A DNA stretch of 8,439 nt from Elusimicrobia bacterium RBG_16_66_12 (GTDB lineage: Bacteria; Elusimicrobiota; Elusimicrobia; UBA1565; UBA9628), in NCBI GenBank assembly GCA_001800005.1, contig MGUL01000026.1:20255-28693 (forward strand), in the 5' to 3' direction. The number at the start of each line of letters is the position of its first letter. Positions within the stretch are counted from its first letter, which is position 1. The position numbers and the translations under genes are program-made. The notes below the pieces were generated by a model. That model did not search any database, had not been told where the DNA came from, and was given only the letters and a program-made list of their open reading frames with translations. Positions 1 through 4,501 of the stretch are shown here, piece after piece.

Positions 1-99
1 CGACCATGCCAAGCCACGCCTTACCCCACCCGCCTCACCTCACCCTACCCTGCCGTACCTCACCCCGCCTCAGCTCGCCGCGCTGAACCCAGCCTTGCC
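1..99. repeat. Degenerate pentanucleotide (RCCNN) array
   Basis: From position 3 a trinucleotide ACC or GCC recurs every five bases: at 3, 8, 13, 18, 23 and 28, then after a one-base phase slip at 32, 37, 42, 47, 52, 57, 62, 67, 77, 87, 92 and 97. Positions 72 (AGC) and 82 (GCT) are single-base variants. That makes about 20 units, with the two bases between the RCC cores almost free. On the minus strand the unit reads NNGGY. No ORF explains it, since every frame meets stops and a five-base period is not codon-like. It lies beyond the 3' end of the recombination operon, and its left end is outside the window. Function is unknown. Confidence 0.75.
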
Positions 100-153
100 C
101 TCCAGACCATTCTTCAGGTTGCGTGCCTCTCCACCATCGCCTTCGCAGCTCCC
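100..153. other. Short noncoding stretch after the 84-residue gene
   Basis: Between the pentamer array and the TAA stop of the recT-side operon I see no credible gene. Minus-strand ATGs here open frames of only 7 to 16 codons. There is no clear hairpin followed by a T-run, so no intrinsic terminator can be called. Confidence 0.4.
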
Positions 154-408
154 TTAACCTGAGACCCGTGGCGGCGGAGCCGTTGTGCCTTCAAGATGAA
201 ATGTCTCACCCGCCTCGTCGAGCGGCAGCTCCTCCTGGGCCGAGCTGACCTCGATCACGGCCTGCCCGTGCTGCTTGACGGCCGCCAGGAAGGCCACGTC
301 AGCCGCGTTTCGGAGCGGCATGGCGAACACGACCTGCACCTCCAGGTCGGGATAATCGCCGGCCAGGCGGACCGTCTTGATGGTGCCGACAAACTGCCTA
401 CTGCTCAT
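154..408 (-). CDS. Small conserved-looking phage protein downstream of RecT
   Basis: An 84-residue protein not assigned to a named family. Residues 5-28 and 47-58 alternate hydrophobic and charged residues as in a small beta-rich fold (VGTIKTVRL, LEVQVVFAM, QAVIEVSS). A helix is likely at 36-47, and the C-terminus (60-84) is acidic and then proline-rich. The ATG overlaps the last 11 bases of the recT-like gene, and AAGGAG lies 10 bases upstream, so translation is probably coupled to the recombinase. From memory, small beta-rich proteins of this length often sit next to phage annealing proteins. A helper role in recombination or replication is inferred from context only. Confidence 0.75.
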   Translation of the reverse strand: MSSRQFVGTIKTVRLAGDYPDLEVQVVFAMPLRNAADVAFLAAVKQHGQAVIEVSSAQEELPLDEAGETFHLEGTTAPPPRVSG

Positions 409-1345
409 GACGCGCGTTCTCCTTGTGCGCTATGAATTCCAACTGGTGGTAGGCCGCTAGCACATCCCCGATTTCCAGCCGCCCGCGTAGCCCCAGCGCC
501 GCAATGACCGTGCCCTGGTCCTTGAAGCCGAGGCGCTTACCGGCGGCCATGAGCTCGTCGACCGTGCGGGGCAGCGTAAGGGGCGGTTTTTGCTGCTCGG
601 CTTCAGCCGCATACGACGGTGCGGGCTCTTCCGCCACCGGCGGCACGTCCGGCTCGGCCTCGGCGAGCTGCGGGGGCAGCGCGCCATTGCTAACGGCCAT
701 CCCCATCTCCTGGTCATAGGTCGGTAGCGGCACGCCGGCGAGCGAGTCGAGGGCCCGCGACTCGGCGCGCTTCATGGCCATCTGCTCCGGGTAGAGGATG
801 ACGGGCCGGACCTTGGCCCGCGGGTTCTGCATGAGGCCGAACAGCCCGTCGGGATCGTCGTTGTTGCGCAGCTTCTGGATCTGCTCCTGTGTAATCCCCA
901 GGGCCTGCGCCTCCTTTTCGGACGGCCAGCGCTCCAGGGCCCGTAGGATGGCATACTGGATCGTGGGCCGCTCATCACTCCGGCGGTAGACGCGGCACTC
1001 AGCCACGATGTCGCCCTTCTGCCGGGCCCCCAGGGCCTTGCGCCGCTCCTCATTGGTCACGATGTCCGGCTGAATGGCCGCCAGGTCGCCGTTGCGCTCA
1101 GCCAGGCGGCGCCGTCCGTGGATCGTGATATAGACCTGCCCCTCATAGAGCATGACCTCGTTGTTGAGGGGGTGCAGCCCCAGCTTCAGGGCCACGATTG
1201 CCAGGGCGCGCACCTGGTTGGGCGGCGGCCGCGCCGGGCCCGTCAGGGCCATCGTAATGAAGCGCTCCATGGTCTCCACATTGAGCCTGTTGGCCAGCAT
1301 CGGCCGGTTGCCCACCTCAATGAGCGCCCGGTCATCCTGTGTCAT
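398..1345 (-). CDS. recT: RecT/Red-beta-like single-strand annealing recombinase
   Basis: A 315-residue protein read as a RecT-family annealing protein, which binds single-stranded DNA and pairs complementary strands during phage recombination and replication. The core spans about residues 20-205. It has an ALKLGLHPLNNEV segment followed by an IHGRRRLAERNG segment (residues 52-86), as in RecT's 'LGL..P ... GY.GL..LA.R.G'. It closes with a MAMKRAESRALDSLAG helix (189-204), matching the family's Lys/Arg-Ala-rich C-terminal helix. Residues 225-255 are an acidic, proline- and alanine-rich linker. Residues 256-303 form a separate helical domain that may bind DNA or SSB. The ATG start is supported by AGGAGG six bases upstream. 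No exonuclease partner is in the window, though one could lie to the left. An ERF or Sak-type annealing protein is a less likely reading. Confidence 0.8.
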   Translation of the reverse strand: MTQDDRALIEVGNRPMLANRLNVETMERFITMALTGPARPPPNQVRALAIVALKLGLHPLNNEVMLYEGQVYITIHGRRRLAERNGDLAAIQPDIVTNEERRKALGARQKGDIVAECRVYRRSDERPTIQYAILRALERWPSEKEAQALGITQEQIQKLRNNDDPDGLFGLMQNPRAKVRPVILYPEQMAMKRAESRALDSLAGVPLPTYDQEMGMAVSNGALPPQLAEAEPDVPPVAEEPAPSYAAEAEQQKPPLTLPRTVDELMAAGKRLGFKDQGTVIAALGLRGRLEIGDVLAAYHQLEFIAHKENARHEQ

Positions 1346-1362
1346 GATGTGCCTCCTCCTAA
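1346..1362 (-). promoter_or_regulatory. Strong Shine-Dalgarno site of the recT-like gene
   Basis: On the minus strand this reads TTAGGAGGAGGCACATC directly before the ATG, with two overlapping AGGAGG sites, the nearer six bases from the start. It is the best ribosome binding site of the left operon. Its neighbours rely on stop-start overlaps, so the annealing protein is probably made in the largest amount. Confidence 0.7.
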
Positions 1363-1371
1363 TTGCTAAGG

Positions 1372-1626
1372 TTATCGCTTAGGGGCGTCACGTTCGCCCC
1401 TGGGCCGTCTGTAGCGCTGTTCGCGTGTTCTGAGGCAGTCGCTCCTGATCTCAGGCGCTGCGCGGCCCCTACGGGCCGCGAACCTATAGTAGCAATGGCC
1501 ACCGTGGGTGGCAGGAATCACGGCCATGACCTTGAGCGGCCTGCTGATGTCCAGCCAGTGATAGCAGGGTTGGACGCGGCGCGGGCGGGCATAGTCCCCC
1601 ACCTCAAACTTGCGCGTCGTCGGCAT
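1372..1626 (-). CDS. Small SH3/KOW-like basic protein of unknown function
   Basis: An 84-residue protein starting at an internal ATG (MPTTRKFEVGDYARP). The longer open frame upstream overlaps the preceding gene and has atypical composition, so it was not used. The N-terminus 'KFEVGDYARPRR' and the later 'LKVMAVIPA' and 'HCYYRFAAR' segments suggest a small SH3-like barrel, in which a 'VGD.V' turn starts the first strand. The C-terminal 30 residues are very rich in Arg and Glu and could contact nucleic acid. The gene overlaps the previous one by 23 bases and ends 26 bases before the recT-like start. The start is uncertain: a GTG at 1602 is an alternative, and neither start has a good ribosome binding site. 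Function unknown. Confidence 0.6.
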   Translation of the reverse strand: MPTTRKFEVGDYARPRRVQPCYHWLDISRPLKVMAVIPATHGGHCYYRFAARRGRAAPEIRSDCLRTREQRYRRPRGERDAPKR

Positions 1627-1804
1627 CGGGAGTCTCACGACAATAGCGGTGCTTCTCCATGATGTGCTGGAAATATGCCAGGGCTGCATCCATTGGTGTA
1701 GGCAGCTCCGGCTTGGGCTCATACCCGCCGCAGCGGCGGCATGTAGCCAGGAAGGGCTCAGGCCCAAGCGTGACCCAGGAGACTACGGGCCGCTTCTTTG
1801 CCAT
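1604..1804 (-). CDS. Small zinc-finger-like protein (CxxC...HxxxxH)
   Basis: A 66-residue protein with C22-x2-C25, then H47-x4-H52 and C55, a spacing suited to binding one zinc ion. The segment 36-52 (TPMDAALAYFQHIMEKH) looks like the helix of a C2H2-type finger. The start was placed at the ATG of a TGATG stop-start overlap with the gene upstream. The open frame extends further 5' but there becomes Ala/Arg/Gly-rich antisense-like sequence. No ribosome binding site precedes the ATG, so it probably depends on re-initiation. Small zinc-finger proteins are common in phage early operons. A DNA- or protein-binding role is inferred. Confidence 0.65.
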   Translation of the reverse strand: MAKKRPVVSWVTLGPEPFLATCRRCGGYEPKPELPTPMDAALAYFQHIMEKHRYCRETPDADDAQV

Positions 1805-2151
1805 CACCACAAATCTAGGGGCTGCGCCTCCGGCCTCGCGCAGTCCAGCGCTGGTCCGCCCAGCTCCGCGAGCCGCGCGCACAGCCGATGGTCCCCCCAA
1901 CTGTGCCGCCGCAGCAGCCAGTAGGCGAGCCGGGGCGGCGAGTGGGGCGGGACGTCCACCTCCAAGCCGCGTTCCCAGCGGGCCATGACGAGCGCCAGAG
2001 AGGCCGATGGCATGGGCAACGTCAGACAATGGGCGGAGTCACCGGGACAGACGAGACCCTGGGGAGTGATGACGAGTCGGCTCCCGCATTCCGCGCAGAG
2101 GCGCGGTCGCGTCCCTGCATAGCGGCTCACGGCCCTCTGACGCATCGTCAT
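1804..2151 (-). CDS. Zinc-ribbon protein, first gene of the left operon
   Basis: A 115-residue protein. Residues 19-42 hold C19-x2-C22 and C35-x6-C42 in a CAECGSRLV...GLVCPGDSAHC arrangement typical of a zinc ribbon. Residues 73-100 (PPRLAYWLLRRHSWGDHRLCARL) are basic and probably helical. The ATG at 2151 (a second is two codons on) lies only about 3 bases after the start point predicted from the TATCAT box at 2161-2166. The message would therefore be nearly leaderless, with no room for a Shine-Dalgarno site. The open frame continues upstream to 2289, but that part would cross the promoter and is not believed. Zinc ribbons occur in primases, RNA polymerase binding proteins and many others. 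No specific role can be given. Confidence 0.6.
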   Translation of the reverse strand: MTMRQRAVSRYAGTRPRLCAECGSRLVITPQGLVCPGDSAHCLTLPMPSASLALVMARWERGLEVDVPPHSPPRLAYWLLRRHSWGDHRLCARLAELGGPALDCARPEAQPLDLW

Positions 2152-2179
2152 AGCGGGGCCATGATAGCGGGGCGCTATG
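2119..2179. promoter_or_regulatory. Operator-like cluster at the leftward promoter
   Basis: The motif CATAGCG occurs at 2119-2125 and 2149-2155, GATAGCG at 2163-2169, and the inverse CGCTATG at 2173-2179. The last two form a 15-bp palindrome (ATAGCG-GGG-CGCTAT, 2164-2178) covering the spacer and -10 of the leftward promoter. ATAGCGGGGC is also directly repeated at 2150-2159 and 2164-2173. Position and symmetry suggest repressor binding. The helix-turn-helix protein encoded at 3205-3387 is one candidate. Confidence 0.55.
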
Positions 2180-2189
2180 CCGCTGTCAA
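2161..2189 (-). promoter_or_regulatory. Leftward sigma-70-type promoter for the recT-like operon
   Basis: On the minus strand TTGACA (2189-2184) is followed by a 17-base spacer and TATCAT (2166-2161): a perfect -35, an optimal spacer and one mismatch in the -10. Predicted initiation is near 2154. The promoter faces the zinc-ribbon, SH3-like, RecT-like and 84-residue genes, which have no other visible promoter. Confidence 0.8.
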
Positions 2190-2195
2190 GCCCCC
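2180..2195 (+). repeat. 16-bp direct repeat, left copy
   Basis: CCGCTGTCAAGCCCCC occurs here and again at 3391-3406 in the same orientation. This copy contains the -35 box of the leftward promoter. Together the two copies bracket the three plus-strand genes and their promoter. Confidence 0.7.
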
Positions 2196-2254
2196 GAGCC
2201 GCAAGCACCGGCCAGTTCTTTGAAAAAATAGTTTGGAATAAGCCCCCAGCCCCC

Positions 2255-2283
2255 TTGACAAGTCTATACGTGGGGTATAGTAT
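2255..2283 (+). promoter_or_regulatory. Rightward sigma-70-type promoter for the plus-strand island
   Basis: TTGACA at 2255-2260, a 17-base spacer and TAGTAT at 2278-2283 form a good promoter, predicted to initiate near 2290. It points at the three plus-strand genes. Its -35 lies 65 bp from that of the leftward promoter, so the two are divergent with no overlap. Confidence 0.8.
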
Positions 2284-2287
2284 AGAC
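2262..2287. promoter_or_regulatory. Inverted-repeat operator over the rightward promoter
   Basis: GTCTATAC (2262-2269) and GTATAGAC (2280-2287) are perfect 8-base inverted half-sites separated by ten bases, about 18 bp centre to centre. They span the spacer and the whole -10 box. Bound protein would block RNA polymerase. The half-site core CTATAC resembles CTATGC in the leftward cluster (YCTATRC), so one regulator might read both. Confidence 0.65.
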
Positions 2288-2306
2288 ATGGAAGGGGGAA
2301 TTAAAG

Positions 2307-2639
2307 ATGACGAAGACAGAGCAGACGATGAAGGCCCAGGTCATGGCCCACTATGAAGAATGGCAAGAGGAAAAGGGCTTTGGCCCTTGCGGCGCGGTCG
2401 CGGCGCTCCTGCGAGAGCGCGGCTATGGCAGAATCGCCACTTGTGACGTTGACCTCCACGACGGGTTCCCCTTTCCCCACTTTGTCATCATGACGGACAG
2501 CGGCCGCATAGTGGACGTTACTAACCCGTTCGAGGGCACCTACGTCAACATAGAACTGCTTGACGACAATGAGATGCCTGACCTAGTGCAGGATGAGGAT
2601 GTGGCCTACTGGCGGGAGCGCCTGGCGACTGACGGATAG
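2307..2639 (+). CDS. Small protein with transglutaminase/papain-like Cys-His-Asp pattern
   Basis: A 110-residue protein, first gene after the rightward promoter, with a purine-rich AGGGGG eight bases before the ATG. C28 sits at the start of a helix (GFGPCGAVAALLRERG, 24-39). H58 begins a strand (HFVIMT), and D70 follows twelve residues later in 'GRIVDVTNPF'. This Cys, His, Asp order, with the 'VD.TNPF' ending, matches the core of transglutaminase-like and papain-like folds, where the Asp precedes a Pro or Thr and closes the triad. The protein is at the lower size limit for the fold, and the acidic tail (83-99) is separate. If active it could be a peptidase, amidase or deamidase. The assignment rests on pattern only. 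Its switchable position suggests a role early in infection or in lysogeny. Confidence 0.7.
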   Translation: MTKTEQTMKAQVMAHYEEWQEEKGFGPCGAVAALLRERGYGRIATCDVDLHDGFPFPHFVIMTDSGRIVDVTNPFEGTYVNIELLDDNEMPDLVQDEDVAYWRERLATDG

Positions 2640-2662
2640 CTTTGGGGAAAGAGGGGAACAAG

Positions 2663-3208
2663 ATGCACGAACTAACCGGGCACACAAGCGCAGAGACGGC
2701 CTACACCGTGGACGATTACCCTTACGGCTTCAGGCTCAGAACCTCTATCCGGTACTGGATAGAGACGAAGCAGGCACAGGGCCAGCGGTTCGTGAGCCAG
2801 ACCCTGAACCCCAAAACGGGCCGCTGGAACAAGCTTAAGGCCGGCACCTACAGCGCGATCACCGTCATGTTTGCCGACAACGAGGGGCATGTGCATTGTG
2901 ACGGGCTAACCGGCTACTCCGGGGCGGAAGACATCGACCGGGTAGAGCGCACCTATGCCCTCGAAGGCAACAGGGAACGGGAGATCATCCGGTACATGAG
3001 GGCGGCGCACAGGGCTGGCGAGCGCGTGACCTGGAGCGTCTCTAGCCACGTTTGCACCGGGGCCGGGTGTACTGACCCGTCACACTCAGAGCACAGGCAG
3101 ACGATCAAGGAGCAAGCCGCCATTATGCACGCTGTCACCCGTGACGAGCTATGGCGCGAGATGGTCGCCGCGATCAAGGGCGAGACGTACCCGGAGGCGG
3201 CATCATGA
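2663..3208 (+). CDS. Uncharacterised phage protein with YPYGFRLR and Cys/His cluster
   Basis: A 181-residue protein. The ATG at 2663 is preferred to an in-frame TTG at 2642 because GAGGGG lies just upstream of it. The N-terminal region (15-66), with 'DYPYGFRLRTSIRYWIE', 'QRFVSQTLNPKTGRWNK' and 'STY'-like spacing, recalls from memory an uncharacterised protein family found in many phages and mobile regions. It looks like a small beta-rich fold with conserved Tyr, Trp and basic residues. The C-terminal half is helical and holds H129, C131, C136, H141 and H144, a possible zinc site. It follows the previous gene after 23 bases and overlaps the next by ATGA. Function unknown; a nucleic-acid role is only a guess. 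Confidence 0.8.
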   Translation: MHELTGHTSAETAYTVDDYPYGFRLRTSIRYWIETKQAQGQRFVSQTLNPKTGRWNKLKAGTYSAITVMFADNEGHVHCDGLTGYSGAEDIDRVERTYALEGNREREIIRYMRAAHRAGERVTWSVSSHVCTGAGCTDPSHSEHRQTIKEQAAIMHAVTRDELWREMVAAIKGETYPEAAS

Positions 3209-3387
3209 CCGGTCTCGAACTACGAGCCCGCCGGCATGAGCTGGGCCTAACACAGGTCCAGCTCGCCTCTGCGCTAGGCGTCCGCTCCAACACCGTGGCC
3301 CGATGGGAGCGGGGCGAACTGCCCATGCGCCCGATGGCGGACAAGCTGATGGCGCTCCTGTGCGGCCGCCGCCGCGGGAAGCGCTAG
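3205..3387 (+). CDS. Cro/CI-type (XRE family) helix-turn-helix regulator
   Basis: A 60-residue protein that is essentially one HTH_3 domain. 'LRARRHELGLTQVQLASALGVRSNTVARWERGE' covers residues 6-38, with the turn in 'ASALGV' and the recognition helix 'SNTVARWERG'. It has a basic tail (GRRRGKR) and no dimerisation or cleavage domain, so it is Cro-like rather than a LexA-type CI repressor. Its ATG overlaps the stop of the preceding gene (ATGA). It is the only DNA-binding regulator visible other than the sigma-like factor, so it is the natural candidate to bind the palindromes between 2119 and 2287, including the one controlling its own promoter. That pairing is inference. Confidence 0.88.
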   Translation: MTGLELRARRHELGLTQVQLASALGVRSNTVARWERGELPMRPMADKLMALLCGRRRGKR

Positions 3388-3394
3388 CGCCCGC
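3374..3394. terminator. GC-rich hairpin at the convergent gene junction
   Basis: GCGGG (3374-3378) can pair with CCCGC (3390-3394), and inside it lies the palindrome GCGCTAGCGC (3381-3390). It spans the end of the plus-strand helix-turn-helix gene and lies just beyond the stop of the minus-strand late operon, which is only 9 bp away. There is no T-run on either side, so this is at best a weak candidate for a two-way transcription stop. Confidence 0.25.
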
Positions 3395-3406
3395 TGTCAA
3401 GCCCCC
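3391..3406 (+). repeat. 16-bp direct repeat, right copy
   Basis: Exact second copy of the sequence at 2180-2195. Here it contains the TGA stop of the minus-strand 64-residue gene. The TTGACA it contains has no -10 box at a workable distance, so this copy is not a promoter. Confidence 0.7.
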
Positions 3407-3591
3407 CTGGGAGATCGGCGCTGAAAAAGGCGGCCGCAGCCGCACTTGGCTTTGGGCATCCTGATGAGCTGGGGCGCGTCGCGTTCGTCGACCTGGAGGA
3501 AGGACCGGGGCTGGCATTCGTAGGCGGCGCCACTCTGGGGACCCACGATGACGCGCGCCGTGTTGCCCCGGTAGAAGAGCCAGATGCTCAC
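3397..3591 (-). CDS. Small protein of unknown function ending the late operon
   Basis: A 64-residue protein with a GTG start that overlaps the stop of the sigma-like gene (GTGA). Residues 1-40 look like short beta strands (IWLFYRG, ARVIVG, AYECQ, FLQVDE). Residues 47-58 (KAKCGCGRLFQRR) are basic with C50-x-C52, and C26 is a third cysteine, possibly a partial metal site. It is not recognised as a known family. Direct coupling to the sigma-like gene suggests they are made together, and a transcription-accessory role is possible but unproven. Its stop lies inside the right copy of the 16-bp direct repeat. Confidence 0.7.
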   Translation of the reverse strand: MSIWLFYRGNTARVIVGPQSGAAYECQPRSFLQVDERDAPQLIRMPKAKCGCGRLFQRRSPRGA

Positions 3592-4112
3592 GGCCGCAGG
3601 GCGACGCGCAACCGGCGCACGGCGCGGCGCCGCAATTCCTGGCTGGCATCCCGCCGCAGATTCATACGGAGCGACACGTCAGCAGGGCTGAGGCCGCCCA
3701 GATCGCGCATTATGAGCGCCGCCCGCTCACGCGCAGGCAGCCGTGCCAGTAGGTTCGCCAAGATCGGCGCATTGCCATCGCCCCCGTCACTGAGCGCCAT
3801 CGCATCCTCACACGTTATGGGGACGTAGGTTGGCCGCGTGCCGCCGTAGCGCGTGACGCGGGTATGAAGGCGCAGGAGATCAAGGGCCCGACCCCGCAGC
3901 CGGGGCCAGAGGTAGGTGGTGAACTTGTGCCCCGATTCGGGCCGGAACACCAGGGCTGCCCGCAGCGCAATGAGGCCGAGTTCGCTCAAAACATCATCGG
4001 CGGAGAACAGGCCGATACCATCGTGGATGCCGACCCGGTACGCTACCGCCCGTAAGAGGCTTTGAACCTCCGGGGCCATCACCATGTCGGCGGCATCTGA
4101 GGATTCGGCCAC
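3588..4112 (-). CDS. Small sigma-70-like factor (regions 2 and 4)
   Basis: A 174-residue protein from a GTG four bases after the upstream stop; an ATG at 4085 (165 residues) is the alternative. Residues 38-82 (DDVLSELGLIALRAALVFRPES, then KFTTYLWPRLRGRALDLLR) match sigma region 2, where 'DL.QEG..GL..A...FdP..G..F.TYa...IrG.i.d..R' is the family pattern. Residues 118-171 (ILANLLARLPARERAALIMRDLGGLSPADVSLRMNL...) match region 4, with the 'LP.reR.....rdl.G.s..eia' helix-turn-helix. Regions 1.1 and 3 are absent, as in small ECF and phage sigma factors. It probably redirects host RNA polymerase to phage promoters. Its position after the lysis genes is odd for an activator of late genes. Confidence 0.75.
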   Translation of the reverse strand: MAESSDAADMVMAPEVQSLLRAVAYRVGIHDGIGLFSADDVLSELGLIALRAALVFRPESGHKFTTYLWPRLRGRALDLLRLHTRVTRYGGTRPTYVPITCEDAMALSDGGDGNAPILANLLARLPARERAALIMRDLGGLSPADVSLRMNLRRDASQELRRRAVRRLRVALRP

Positions 4113-4116
4113 AACC

Positions 4117-4470
4117 TCAGTGTAGCACGCCGGAGCTTCTCGCGGGCGGCCGGATTGAGCGCTGAAGATAGCGCGTCTGCCACATTCCGCCGAAGATGCG
4201 CTCTGAGAGGCGCCGGGCCCGGAGCCGATGCCACCAGCCCAGGGCGTCGCAACTGAAGATATCGGCGAAGGCGACGCTACCGCGCACCTCCAGGGACACG
4301 TGCGACTCCGCGATGACGATGATTCCCTGGCCGTGGGCCTCGTCGATGAGTTCAGCAATTGGCGTCAACCCCGTGATACGCACGGCCTCCCGGAGCCAGC
4401 GCTCGATGTCACCCGCATGGCAGATGACATCGCGGCCATCCAGGAGGAGATGATAGCCGCGTATCGTCAT
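4117..4470 (-). CDS. AdoMet-decarboxylase-like pyruvoyl enzyme homologue
   Basis: A 117-residue protein close in size to the single-chain class-1 bacterial AdoMetDC (SpeH/SpeD), which cuts itself at Glu-Ser to form a pyruvoyl group and makes decarboxylated AdoMet for spermidine synthesis. 'GYHLLLDG' (5-12), 'HGQGIIVIAESHVSLEV' (46-62) and 'ADIFSCDAL' (69-77) line up with the family's 'G.HLla', 'p.GvsgvvvisESHltIHTWPE' and 'a.DlfTCG'. The cleavage pair E55-S56, H57 and C74 are kept. The family's catalytic His of 'IHTWPE' is Glu here (E61), the Trp-Pro-Glu loop is absent and two residues are missing. Substrate and activity are therefore uncertain; ornithine or arginine decarboxylation, as known for diverged homologues, is possible. 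The ATG has only GGGGAAA before it. No spermidine synthase is in the window. Confidence 0.75.
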   Translation of the reverse strand: MTIRGYHLLLDGRDVICHAGDIERWLREAVRITGLTPIAELIDEAHGQGIIVIAESHVSLEVRGSVAFADIFSCDALGWWHRLRARRLSERIFGGMWQTRYLQRSIRPPARSSGVLH

Positions 4471-4500
4471 TTTCCCCGTCGGACATGGCCGATACCTCCT
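4409..4500 (-). promoter_or_regulatory. Strong Shine-Dalgarno site with 25-codon overlapping ORF
   Basis: On the minus strand AGGAGG (4500-4495) lies eight bases before an ATG at 4486 that opens a 25-codon frame ending at 4409. This frame is offset by one base from the AdoMetDC-like gene, whose ATG at 4470 lies inside it. It may be a coupling leader, a regulatory upstream ORF, or the true start joined to the main frame by an unrecorded indel (MSDGE followed by MTIRG would be a natural N-terminus). Confidence 0.35.
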
Positions 4501-4501
4501 C

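Noticed and set aside
1..99. CRISPR array or tRNA in the left-edge repeat
   Set aside because: The unit is five bases with no spacer-repeat structure, and no cloverleaf can be drawn; no tRNA or rRNA was recognised elsewhere in the window.
1805..2029. Longer version of the CxxC small protein
   Set aside because: The extra residues are low-complexity Ala/Arg/Gly sequence antisense in character to the neighbouring frame and overlap the zinc-ribbon gene.
2152..2289. Longer version of the zinc-ribbon gene starting at 2289
   Set aside because: It would run through both divergent promoters and their palindromes.
2288..2356. 22-codon leaderless ORF at the rightward transcription start
   Set aside because: Its ATG lies at the predicted start point, but the product is acidic low-complexity and the next ATG at 2307 has a ribosome site and a clear protein.
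3372..3400. Leftward promoter at the right copy of the 16-bp repeat
   Set aside because: TTGACA is present, but the bases 16 to 18 away are GC only, with no -10 element.
4113..4358. N-terminal extension of the sigma-like gene in its open frame
   Set aside because: It is Ser/Arg/Pro-rich, lies wholly inside the AdoMetDC-like gene on the same strand in another frame, and has no sigma similarity.
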